Notes: generated by a model not told the origin, from the sequence alone. Counted from the first letter of the stretch, positions 1 to 6,458 are shown. The stretch: 7,688 bases of DNA from Ramlibacter sp. (GCA_026785815.1 JAJAZH010000210.1:1-7688); one strand, 5' to 3'. Translations and numbers: made by a program.

Positions 1-1
1 G

Positions 2-853
2 TGGTGGACCGTGGCCGGGGGCGCGCGCAACTATGTCGAACGGATCCTGCAGCGGGTCGGCGACAAGCGCCTGAACACTCCGGTCCGGCGCGTGACCCGC
101 GATGCGGCTGGCGTCAGCGTGCAGACCGACGGCGGCACCGAACGCTTCGACCATGTCGTGATGGCCACCCACCCGGACCAGGCGCTGGCAGCGATCAGCG
201 ATGCGAACGCCCAGGAGCGGCAGGTGCTGGGCGCGATCCGCTACCAGGCCAATCGTACGGTGTTGCATCCCGACACGTCGGTGATGCCGAAGAATCGCAG
301 CGCCTGGGCCGCGTGGAACTACGAGCGCGGCGCAGTCGGTGCTGCCGGCGAGCCCCAGGTGTGCCTTCATTACTGGCTGAACCAGTTGCAACCCCTGCCA
401 TGGAGCCAGCCGGTGCTGGTGTCACTGAATCCGGCGCGCGAAATCGCGCGTAATCAGGTGATGGACGAATACGACTATGAGCACCCGGTCTTCGACCTGC
501 CGGCGATCCAGGCCCAGGCCGGCGTCGCGCAGTTGCAGGGCCAGCGCCGGACCTGGTTTTGCGGCGCCTGGATGGGTTATGGCTTCCACGAGGACGGGCT
601 CAAGGCCGGCCAGGATGTTGCGCGCAGCCTGCTGGCGAACGCCGGGCTGCTCCCCTGTTGGCACGCCGCCTGGAGGCGGTTGCGTGAGCGCGGCGCTGAT
701 CGGCTTCGGGCAGGTCCGCCACACCCGGTTGCGACCGGCACGCAATGCGTTTGCCTATCCCACCTATTTCCTGATGCTGCCGCTGCGCACGATGCACCGC
801 GAGGGCAGCGGGCTGCTCGCGCACAACCGGGCCGGGGCGCTCAGCTTCCATGA
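2..853 (+). CDS. FAD-dependent amine-oxidase-like oxidoreductase (COG2907 type), 5'-truncated, C-terminal part
   Basis: The gene is cut by the left edge; the open frame begins at base 2 with residues WWTVAGGARNYVERI. Seen: a substrate-domain-like stretch, a return to the FAD fold (FDHVVMATHPDQAL) and a C-terminal FAD-binding motif WFCGAWMGYGFHEDGLKAG at about 556-609, where the GxHEDGLxxG pattern contacts the flavin. The N-terminal Rossmann GxGxxG region lies outside the window. The family is usually annotated as NAD/FAD-binding or amine oxidase and is typically followed by DUF1365 and Cfa-like genes, as here. It is probably a cytoplasmic or membrane-peripheral flavoenzyme that oxidises or desaturates a lipid substrate (inference). 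Oddity: family-like sequence ends near 655, but the frame stays open to 853, overlapping the next gene by 170 nt with residues that look like out-of-frame translation. A one-base shift near the C run at 652-655 would end the protein at the TGA at 685-687. Family call is firm, the true C-terminus is not. Confidence 0.85.
   Translation, partial: WWTVAGGARNYVERILQRVGDKRLNTPVRRVTRDAAGVSVQTDGGTERFDHVVMATHPDQALAAISDANAQERQVLGAIRYQANRTVLHPDTSVMPKNRSAWAAWNYERGAVGAAGEPQVCLHYWLNQLQPLPWSQPVLVSLNPAREIARNQVMDEYDYEHPVFDLPAIQAQAGVAQLQGQRRTWFCGAWMGYGFHEDGLKAGQDVARSLLANAGLLPCWHAAWRRLRERGADRLRAGPPHPVATGTQCVCLSHLFPDAAAAHDAPRGQRAARAQPGRGAQLP
435..450. repeat. Perfect 7-bp inverted repeat inside the FAD oxidoreductase gene
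   Basis: CGCGCGA and TCGCGCG are separated by only AA, giving a GC-rich hairpin within codons for a residue run including AREIAR. There is no following T tract. It is most likely a by-product of high GC and codon choice. Confidence 0.35.
672..676 (+). promoter_or_regulatory. Ribosome binding site of the DUF1365 gene
   Basis: GGAGG lies 7 nt before the GTG at 684, the best Shine-Dalgarno match in the operon. It decides the start of the DUF1365 gene in favour of GTG 684 over upstream in-frame codons that would overlap the FAD gene further. Confidence 0.75.
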
Positions 854-1445
854 CCGCGATCACGGCGCAGGCGCGGACAATGCGCTGCCCTGGCTGGACG
901 CGTTGCTGCAGGCGCAGGGCGTCACCGATGCAACCGGGGAAGTCTGGCTGCATTGCTATCCGCGCGTGCTGGGCTACACCTTCAAGCCGGTCAGCTTCTG
1001 GTACTGCCACCGCAAGGACGGTTCGTTGCGTGCCATCGTGGTCGAGGTCAACAACACATTCGGCGAGCGTCACTGCTACCTGCTGGACCAGCCCGCGCTC
1101 GGCGTGGAGCTGAGGGCCGACAAGGCTTTTCACGTCTCGCCGTTCTGCACGCTCGAGGGCGGCTATCGTTTCCGCTTCATGGTCAATCCTCAGCGCACGC
1201 GCACAGTGGCCAGGATCGACTATGACGACGCCGACGGTCTGCTGCTGCAGACCAGCGTCAGCGGTGCGCTGGAACCGCTGACCCGGGCCGCGTTGCGGCG
1301 GGCGCTGTGGCTGCATCCGGCCATGACGCTCGGCGTGATCGGCCGCATCCACTGGCAAGCGCTCAAGCTCTGGAGCAAGCGCGTCCGTTTCATCCGCAAG
1401 CCGCCGCCGCCTGCCGCCTTCCTGACACGCAACTCCAGGCCATGA
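684..1445 (+). CDS. DUF1365 family protein
   Basis: A 253-residue protein starting at GTG 684, chosen for the GGAGG box 7 nt upstream and because the family begins with a GxVxHxRxxPxxNxFxYP pattern (here GFGQVRHTRLRPARNAFAYP, residues 7-26). Further hallmarks are FKPVSFWYCH (100-109), VEVNNTFGERH (120-130) and KAFHVSPF (147-154). The C-terminal part ends with hydrophobic and basic residues (WQALKLWSKRVRF), suggesting membrane contact. The biochemical activity of DUF1365 is not established. Its genes almost always sit between the COG2907 flavoprotein and a Cfa-like methyltransferase, so a role in the same acyl-lipid modification is inferred. It overlaps the next gene by 4 nt (ATGA at 1442-1445), so translation is probably coupled. 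Length is normal for the family and no domain is missing. Confidence 0.92.
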   Translation: MSAALIGFGQVRHTRLRPARNAFAYPTYFLMLPLRTMHREGSGLLAHNRAGALSFHDRDHGAGADNALPWLDALLQAQGVTDATGEVWLHCYPRVLGYTFKPVSFWYCHRKDGSLRAIVVEVNNTFGERHCYLLDQPALGVELRADKAFHVSPFCTLEGGYRFRFMVNPQRTRTVARIDYDDADGLLLQTSVSGALEPLTRAALRRALWLHPAMTLGVIGRIHWQALKLWSKRVRFIRKPPPPAAFLTRNSRP

Positions 1446-2662
1446 ACACGACGACCGCCTCCCCCTCCTTCGCCGCTCCGATCGGGGCTCCGCCAGCTGC
1501 GCGCCATGTCTTGCGGCTGATGCAGCGCCTGGTGCACGGCACGCTGACGCTGCAGTTGCCCGATGGCTCGTCGCAGCGCTTTGGCAACGGACGGTCGCCC
1601 CATGCAACGCTGGTGCTTCGCAACTGGAAGGTCTGCGCCGCGGCCCTGAAATCGGGGGACATCGGCTTTGCCGAAAGTTACTTCACCGGCGACTGGAACA
1701 CCCCGAATCTGGCCGAGCTGCTCAAACTCTTCATCGCCAACCGCAAGTTGATCGACAACGTGGTCTACGGCAGCTGGGCTGGACGCCTGTTGTACCGCCT
1801 GAAGCACCTGCTCAATCGCAATACCCGGGCCAACAGCCAGAAGAACATCCACGCCCATTACGACCTCGGCAACGCGTTCTACGAGCTGTGGCTCGATGGC
1901 ACGATGAACTATTCGTCGGCCTGGTTCGAAGGCAATCAAAGCGCAGCGATGGGTCCGGCCCAGGACGCCAAGGTGCGGCGCGCGCTGCGACTGGCGGGCG
2001 TCCGGCCGGGCGACCGGGTGCTCGAGCTCGGTTGCGGCTGGGGCGCGCTGGCTGAAATGGGCGCGCTGGAATTCGGTGCTTCCGTCACTGGCGTCACGCT
2101 GTCCACCGAGCAGCTTGAGTTCGCGCAGAAGCGAATGGCGCGCGCTGGCGGCGGCGGTCACGCCGACCTCCGGTTGCAGGATTACCGCGACATCACCGAC
2201 GCGCCGTTCGACGCGGTCTGCTCGATCGAGATGGTCGAGGCGGTCGGGCGTGAATACTGGCCGGAGTACTTCAAGACGGTGCATCGCCTGCTCAAGCCGG
2301 GCGGGCGCGCCTGCATCCAGAGCATCGTGATCGACGACACGCTCTGGGATCGGTACATCCATTCGACCGATTTCATCCAGCAGTACATCTTTCCCGGGGG
2401 CTGCCTGCCGTGCCCACGCGAGTTCCGGCGCGAAGCCGCTGCCGCAGGCTTCGACCTGGTCGACGAGCTGACTTTCGGCCCCGACTATGCCGAGACCCTG
2501 CGGCGCTGGCGCGACCGCTTCATCGAGCAACGCAGCCAGGTGCTGCAACTCGGATTCGACGAAAGGTTCATCCGCATATGGGAGTTCTATCTCGCCTACT
2601 GCGAAGCGGCGTTCGAGCAGTCCAACATCGACGTCGTGCAGTACACGCTGGTCAGAAGGTAG
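1442..2662 (+). CDS. Cfa-family SAM-dependent fatty-acyl-phospholipid methyltransferase (cyclopropane synthase-like)
   Basis: A 406-residue protein of the Cfa/COG2230 family, which transfers a methyl(ene) group from S-adenosylmethionine to the double bond of unsaturated acyl chains in membrane phospholipids. Seen: an N-terminal domain to about residue 130; HYDLGNAFYELWLD before the catalytic core; SAM motif I VLELGCGWG (193-201); GVTLSTEQLEFAQ; QDYRD; IEMVEAVG (262-269); and FIQQYIFPGGCLP. Aligned by eye with E. coli Cfa, the bicarbonate-site residues E239, I268 and Y317 are kept (E266, I295, Y349), but C139 is S159 and H266 is Q293. The second group of proteobacterial Cfa-like proteins found in this gene context may therefore not make simple cyclopropanes (inference). 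The start ATG overlaps the DUF1365 stop and no strong ribosome site is present, consistent with coupling. Family assignment is certain, product is open. Confidence 0.93.
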   Translation: MNTTTASPSFAAPIGAPPAARHVLRLMQRLVHGTLTLQLPDGSSQRFGNGRSPHATLVLRNWKVCAAALKSGDIGFAESYFTGDWNTPNLAELLKLFIANRKLIDNVVYGSWAGRLLYRLKHLLNRNTRANSQKNIHAHYDLGNAFYELWLDGTMNYSSAWFEGNQSAAMGPAQDAKVRRALRLAGVRPGDRVLELGCGWGALAEMGALEFGASVTGVTLSTEQLEFAQKRMARAGGGGHADLRLQDYRDITDAPFDAVCSIEMVEAVGREYWPEYFKTVHRLLKPGGRACIQSIVIDDTLWDRYIHSTDFIQQYIFPGGCLPCPREFRREAAAAGFDLVDELTFGPDYAETLRRWRDRFIEQRSQVLQLGFDERFIRIWEFYLAYCEAAFEQSNIDVVQYTLVRR

Positions 2663-3198
2663 CTGCTGGCGCGCTGCTGATCGCGGCGCTGACCGGGCTT
2701 GCGTCCCCCATGTTGCTGGCCCAGCCGATTGCCAGCCTGCCGGAACTGCTGCCGTCGGGCCGCCCCGCAGGGCAAGCACGCCTGCGCTTCTGGGGTCTCG
2801 ACGTCTACGACGCGACGTTGTCGGTCGCGCCTGGTTTCCGCCAGCAGGATTTCGCTGGCCATGGGTTTGCCTTGCAGCTGAACTACCTGCGCAACTTCAC
2901 GGGCGCCGATATCGCCCGGCGTTCGCTCGCCGAGATGCGGCGCGTCGGCGGTTTTTCCGAAGCCCAGGCTGCCAGCTGGCAGGCCGAGCTGGCCCGCTTG
3001 CTACCGGACGTGCGGGCCGGCGACCGCCTGACGGCTGTCAACCGGCCCGGCCGTGCCCCTGTATTTCTGCTCAATGAGAGGCCGCTCGGCGAACTTGCAG
3101 ATGCGCATTTCGCTCGGCTGTTCTTCGGGATCTGGCTCGGACCGCAGACATCGGAACCGGCGCTGCGGCAAGCTCTCCTGTCCGGCACTGCGCCATGA
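2578..3198 (+). CDS. Chalcone isomerase-fold (Chalcone_3-like) exported protein; start uncertain
   Basis: The conserved part runs from about 2710 to the stop at 3196-3198. Recognisable family features are RFWGLDVYDATL, LNYLRNFTGADIARRS, EMRRVGGFSE, LPDVRAGDRLTAV, and FFGIWLGPQTSEPALRQALL at the C-terminus. A hydrophobic run AAGALLIAALTGLASPMLLA sits just before it and looks like a signal peptide, so the mature protein (about 158 residues) is probably periplasmic. Start problem: the only ATG/GTG/TTG near the signal that keeps it in frame is ATG 2578, which gives a 27-residue basic leader inside the Cfa gene and an 85-nt overlap. ATG 2710 would lose the signal, and the AGAAGG at 2654-2659 has no start codon at normal distance. 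Bacterial members of this family are not shown to be chalcone isomerases; plant relatives with this fold bind fatty acids, which fits this operon (inference). It overlaps the MFS gene by ATGA. Confidence 0.75.
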   Translation: MGVLSRLLRSGVRAVQHRRRAVHAGQKVAAGALLIAALTGLASPMLLAQPIASLPELLPSGRPAGQARLRFWGLDVYDATLSVAPGFRQQDFAGHGFALQLNYLRNFTGADIARRSLAEMRRVGGFSEAQAASWQAELARLLPDVRAGDRLTAVNRPGRAPVFLLNERPLGELADAHFARLFFGIWLGPQTSEPALRQALLSGTAP

Positions 3199-4457
3199 CC
3201 TTGCAGCCCCGCTTCACGGCTGCAGACGGCCTGCGTTACGGACTGCTGGGGCTGCCGCTGGCCTTCGTTGCGCTGCCGCTGTACGTGACCTTGCCAAATT
3301 ATTACGCGCGGGAGTTCGGCGTCCCGCTGGCCAGCCTCGGTGCACTGCTGCTGCTGGTGCGGTTGTTCGACGCCGTGATCGATCCCTGGATCGGCAAGTT
3401 GAACGACCGCCTGTTCGCGCGCTCGGCAGCATCGGTGCTGGGGGTTGGAGCGGTTGCGGCCTTGCTGCTGGCGCTCGGGTTCGCCCTGCTGTTTTTTCCG
3501 CAGACCCGGCAACCAGCGGCTTTGCTGGCGTGGGCCGGGGCCGCCCTGGTGATCACCTACGCCGGCTACAGCGCGCTCAGCGTCGCGCACCAGTCGTGGG
3601 GAGCCCGGATCGGTGGTGACGAGTCGCAGCGCAGCCGCATCGTCGCCTGGCGCGAAGGACTCGGGTTGGCCGGTGTGCTGCTGGCTTCGGTGCTTGCGGT
3701 GGCCGCGGGACCGGTGGTGTCGACCGCGGTGTTCTGCGTCGCGCTGCTGGCCGGGTGGCTGGCTTGGACCCGCAGTGTCTTGCCACCGCCGACAGTTCAC
3801 AAGTCGATGCCGTTCAGCCTCTGGTGGCCGCTGGCAAGCGCCGCCTTCCGCCGCCTGCTGGGGGTCTTCCTGCTCAATGGGATCGCTTCAGCGATCCCCG
3901 CGACACTGGTGCTGTTCTACGTGCAGGACCGGCTCCAGGCGCCCACCGCGATTCAGCCGGCTTTCCTGGGCAGCTATTTTCTGTGTGCCGCTTTGTCGAT
4001 GCCGATCTGGCTGGCGCTGGTGCGTCGCATCGGGCTGGCTCGCAGCTGGCTGTGCGGCATGGCGCTCTCGGTCGGGGTGTTCATCTGGGCTGCGGGCCTG
4101 GGGACTGGCGATCTCGCGGCCTTCCTCGCGGTGTGCATTTTGTCGGGCATCGCGCTTGGCGCCGACCTGGCGCTGCCGGGGGCCATGCTCGCCGGCGTGA
4201 TCGCGGATGAGGGGGCGGGCGGGAAGGGCGAGGGAGCGTACTTCGGCTGGTGGAACTTCGCGACCAAACTCAACCTGGCGCTGGCTGCGGGGCTGGCCCT
4301 GCCCCTGCTGCAGCTGGCCGGCTACAGCCCTGGCGTTCGCAGTGACGAAGCGCTGACCGCGCTGGTCCTTGCGTACTGCGTGCTGCCGTGCATCCTGAAA
4401 GTTGCCGCCGCCGCAACCTTGTACTTCGCCTTCATCCGTTCCGGAAGCCCTCCATGA
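3195..4457 (+). CDS. MFS transporter, MFS_2/GPH (sugar:cation symporter-like) type
   Basis: A 420-residue polytopic inner-membrane protein with about 12 hydrophobic segments, the first beginning near residue 15 (GLLGLPLAFVALPLYVTLP). The signature LFDAVIDPWIGKLNDR at residues 57-72 matches the RxxDAxxDPxxGxxxDR loop 2-3 motif of the MFS_2/GPH group, and GAYFGWWNFATKLNLALAAGL near residue 345 matches the later WN..TK..LA motif. GPH members classically move sugars with cations, but copies in this lipid-gene setting have no known substrate; a lipid or lipid precursor is a reasonable guess (inference). The start ATG 3195 overlaps the preceding stop (ATGA) with no Shine-Dalgarno, implying coupling, and the end overlaps the DUF3833 gene in the same way. 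The first three coding modules of the family and the C-terminal helix are all present, so the gene is intact. Confidence 0.9.
   Translation: MTLQPRFTAADGLRYGLLGLPLAFVALPLYVTLPNYYAREFGVPLASLGALLLLVRLFDAVIDPWIGKLNDRLFARSAASVLGVGAVAALLLALGFALLFFPQTRQPAALLAWAGAALVITYAGYSALSVAHQSWGARIGGDESQRSRIVAWREGLGLAGVLLASVLAVAAGPVVSTAVFCVALLAGWLAWTRSVLPPPTVHKSMPFSLWWPLASAAFRRLLGVFLLNGIASAIPATLVLFYVQDRLQAPTAIQPAFLGSYFLCAALSMPIWLALVRRIGLARSWLCGMALSVGVFIWAAGLGTGDLAAFLAVCILSGIALGADLALPGAMLAGVIADEGAGGKGEGAYFGWWNFATKLNLALAAGLALPLLQLAGYSPGVRSDEALTALVLAYCVLPCILKVAAAATLYFAFIRSGSPP
3879..3898. repeat. Perfect inverted repeat (strong hairpin) inside the MFS gene
   Basis: GGGATCGC and GCGATCCC flank TTCA; the T and A can also pair, giving a 9-bp stem with a 2-nt loop. 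It encodes part of GIASAIP in the transporter. No T tract follows, so it is not an intrinsic terminator. It may be chance in GC-rich DNA. Confidence 0.5.
4443..4447 (+). promoter_or_regulatory. Ribosome binding site of the DUF3833 lipoprotein gene
   Basis: GGAAG lies 6 nt before the ATG at 4454, inside the end of the MFS gene. It supports this start, which also places the signal peptide and lipobox correctly. Confidence 0.55.
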
Positions 4458-4990
4458 AACGCCGCCTCTTCGTCAATGCCGCCGGCGCCGCCGGGGCGAT
4501 CGCCCTGGCCGGCTGTGCGGCGCCCCAGCTCGCTGACTACGCGAGCGAATCGCCGCGCCTGAAGCTGCGCGATTATTTCCATGGCACCGTCGACGCCTGG
4601 GGCGTCTTTACGGACCGTGCCGGCAAGGTGATCAAGCGCTTCACCGTGGTGATTGAGTGCAGCTGGTCGGGCGATCAAGGCGTTCTCGACGAAGCTTTCA
4701 GCTACTCCGACGGCAGCCGGCAGCGGCGGGTCTGGCGTTTGCAGCAGCTGGGGGATGGACGCTTCAGCGGCCGGGCCGACGACGTCATCGGCGAGGCGCT
4801 CGGAACCGAGCTGGGCAACGCGTTTCACTGGCGCTACACGCTGGCGCTTCCGGTCGACGGCAGGGTGGTCGAAGTGCAGATGGACGACTGGATGTACCTG
4901 ATGTCGGATCGAATCATGCTGAACAAGGCTTCCATGAGCAAGTTCGGCGTCAAGCTGGGGGAAGTGACTCTGTCCTTCGCAAAGCGGTGA
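4454..4990 (+). CDS. DUF3833 family lipoprotein
   Basis: A 178-residue protein with a classic lipoprotein signal: MKRR, a hydrophobic A/G-rich core, then lipobox LAGC with the lipidated cysteine at residue 21. Residue +2 is alanine, so outer-membrane sorting is expected under the usual Lol rule. The DUF3833 hallmarks follow: FHGTVDAWGVFTDRAGK (42-58), KRFTV, VLDEAFSYSDG, RVWRL, GRADDVIGEALG, LPVDGRVVEVQMDDWMYL, and MSKFGVKLGEVTLSF near the C-terminus. The fold is probably a lipocalin-like beta barrel (inference from alternating pattern and from lipoproteins with similar context). No enzymatic role is known. Its position between the transporter and the SDR, with ATGA overlap upstream and TGATG overlap downstream, suggests it binds or carries the lipid product in the periplasm. 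Length is typical and nothing is missing. Confidence 0.93.
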   Translation: MKRRLFVNAAGAAGAIALAGCAAPQLADYASESPRLKLRDYFHGTVDAWGVFTDRAGKVIKRFTVVIECSWSGDQGVLDEAFSYSDGSRQRRVWRLQQLGDGRFSGRADDVIGEALGTELGNAFHWRYTLALPVDGRVVEVQMDDWMYLMSDRIMLNKASMSKFGVKLGEVTLSFAKR

Positions 4991-5829
4991 TGAAGACAGC
5001 TGCCCGGACCGACGCCACTGCCGCTCTGGGTTCGCGGCCCCCTCGCCCTGGCTGGTTCGCGCCGATGAATGCGCGCCAGCGGGACTGGACGGGCCGGACG
5101 GTCTGGCTGGTGGGCGCATCCAGCGGCATCGGCCGGGCCACCGCATCGTCGCTGCATCGCGCCGGTGCCCGGGTCATCGTGTCGGCTCGCAATGAAGCGT
5201 CGTTGCGCGAGTTCGCCGAGCAACACCCGGGCGCGCTCACGTTCGCTATGGATGTCTCCGACCCGCAAGCCGTCAGGCGCACGGCCCGGGAAATCCTGGC
5301 GGTCGGACCGCTCGACACGGTGCTGTATTGCGCCGGCTACTACACCGAACAACGCGCGACCCGCTTCAACATGGCGGAGATGCTGCGGCACCAGGAGGTC
5401 AACTACCTTGGTGCGCTGTACGTGCTTGACGCGGTATTGCCCCATCTGTTGGCACGGCAGGCCGGTCACATCAGCCTTGTGAGCAGCGTCGCCGGCTATC
5501 GCGGGCTGCCGAAAAGCCTCGCTTACGGGCCGACCAAGGCCGCATTGATCAATCTCGCGGAAACCTTGTATCTGGATTTGCGGGACCAGCGGATCGGCGT
5601 CAGCCTGGTCTGTCCGGGATTTGTCGCGACACCTTTGACGGCCAGCAACGAATTCACGATGCCGGCGCTGCTCACCCCGCAGCAGGCCGCCGACGCGATC
5701 CTGCGCGGCTGGGCCCAGGGACACTTCGACATCCATTTCCCGCGCCGCTTCACGCTGGCGATGAAGCTGCTTCGACTGCTCCCGTTCCGGCTTTACTGCG
5801 CAGTCGTGCGCCGCACGACCGGCCTTTGA
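4990..5829 (+). CDS. Short-chain dehydrogenase/reductase (SDR), classical type
   Basis: A 279-residue NAD(P)-dependent oxidoreductase. Seen: cofactor motif GASSGIG (42-48), the CAG of the NNAG-like motif (114-116), catalytic S166, Y179 and K183 in the S-x12-Y-x3-K arrangement (YGPTK), and VCPGFVATPLT after it. The last 34 residues (246-279) are unusually basic and hydrophobic (MKLLRLLPFRLYCAVVRR), suggesting a membrane-associated tail and hence a membrane lipid substrate (inference). Start: ATG 4990 overlaps the DUF3833 stop by one base (TGATG), matching the other junctions, but it adds a Pro/Arg-rich leader of about 30 residues before the Rossmann fold. ATG 5065 (residue 26) is a possible alternative; neither has a clear ribosome site. 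SDRs are regular members of this lipid gene group. This is the last gene of the operon, and its stop is 9 nt from the stop of the convergent glutathione transferase. Confidence 0.92.
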   Translation: MKTAARTDATAALGSRPPRPGWFAPMNARQRDWTGRTVWLVGASSGIGRATASSLHRAGARVIVSARNEASLREFAEQHPGALTFAMDVSDPQAVRRTAREILAVGPLDTVLYCAGYYTEQRATRFNMAEMLRHQEVNYLGALYVLDAVLPHLLARQAGHISLVSSVAGYRGLPKSLAYGPTKAALINLAETLYLDLRDQRIGVSLVCPGFVATPLTASNEFTMPALLTPQQAADAILRGWAQGHFDIHFPRRFTLAMKLLRLLPFRLYCAVVRRTTGL

Positions 5830-5838
5830 AGCGCGGGT

Positions 5839-6453
5839 TCAGCCCGGCCGGCTGTCGATGAAGCTCTGGCGCTGCATCAGTTTTTCCTGCAGCTTCGCCA
5901 GGTTCGGATAGGAGGGACGCCATTCGATCTCGGGGAACCTGAAGTCCAGGTAGCCGAGCGAACAGCCCACCGCGATGTCAGCCAGGCTCAGGTAAATCCC
6001 GGCGCAAAACGGCTTCTCGCCCAACCCCTGGCTCATCGCCTTCAGGCTGGCATGGGTCTTGGACAGTTGACGGTCGATCCAGGCCTGCGACCGCTGCGCC
6101 TTGGGCCGGCCGACCCAGTTGTTTTCCAGCCGCGCCAGCAGCAGGGCGTCCAGCACGCCGTCGGCCAGCGCTTCCCAGGTTTTCACCTCGGCGCGCTCAC
6201 GACCCATCGCGGGGATCAGCTTGCCGACCGGCGACAGCGTGTCGAGGTACTCGACGATCACGCGGGAGTCGAACAGTGCCTCGCCGCCCTCCATCACCAG
6301 GCAGGGCACCTTGCCCAGCGGATTGGAATGAACGATCGGCGAATCGGCCGCCCACACATCCTCGATCACGAACTGGTAATCCAGCTTTTTCTCGGCCATG
6401 ACGATACGCACCTTGCGCACGTAAGGGCTGCTGTCGGATCCAATCAGTTTCAT
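5839..6453 (-). CDS. Glutathione S-transferase, YibF-like
   Basis: A 204-residue cytoplasmic protein. The N-terminal thioredoxin-fold domain opens with MKLIGSDSSPYVRKVRIVMAE, very like E. coli YibF (MKLVGS..SPFVRK). It continues with NPLGKVPCLV, whose Pro50 is the cis-proline that contacts glutathione, and DSRVIVEYLD (62-71), the gamma-glutamyl-binding Asp/Ser. The all-helical C-terminal domain holds EALADGVLDA and SLADIAVGCSLGYLDFRFPE, the second with the usual N-cap Asp. Family members conjugate or reduce with glutathione; substrates of YibF-type proteins are unknown. The start at 6453 is preferred over an upstream in-frame ATG at 6489 because the family begins at MKL and GAGAG lies 5 nt upstream. 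It is transcribed away from purB and toward the lipid operon. I see no functional tie to that operon, though conjugation of oxidised lipid products is conceivable. Confidence 0.93.
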   Translation of the reverse strand: MKLIGSDSSPYVRKVRIVMAEKKLDYQFVIEDVWAADSPIVHSNPLGKVPCLVMEGGEALFDSRVIVEYLDTLSPVGKLIPAMGRERAEVKTWEALADGVLDALLLARLENNWVGRPKAQRSQAWIDRQLSKTHASLKAMSQGLGEKPFCAGIYLSLADIAVGCSLGYLDFRFPEIEWRPSYPNLAKLQEKLMQRQSFIDSRPG

Positions 6454-6458
6454 GAAGG

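Noticed and set aside
435..450. Palindromic hairpin in the FAD gene as a regulatory element
   Set aside because: CG-only short palindromes are expected in this composition and it sits mid-gene with no other signal nearby; listed as a repeat only.
600..1607. Long open frame on the - strand (335 codons) opposite the FAD, DUF1365 and Cfa genes
   Set aside because: Residues are arginine/alanine/glutamine-rich without any domain, and the + strand carries clear conserved motifs over the same bases. It is a GC-driven shadow.
2142..2165. GGC-rich short repeat coding for a glycine run in the methyltransferase
   Set aside because: Only a few codons in a surface-loop position between SAM motifs; normal for high-GC coding DNA.
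1220..2779. 519-codon open frame on the - strand opposite the methyltransferase gene
   Set aside because: It mirrors the Cfa-like gene, which has full SAM and catalytic motifs. No recognisable domain or ribosome site supports the antisense frame.
2883..3800. 305-codon - strand open frame opposite the CHI-fold and MFS genes
   Set aside because: Low-complexity Q/R/G-rich translation with no motif; the + strand genes explain the region.
5819..5851. Bidirectional intrinsic terminator between the SDR and GST genes
   Set aside because: Only a 6-bp pairing over a 21-nt loop and no T tract on either strand.
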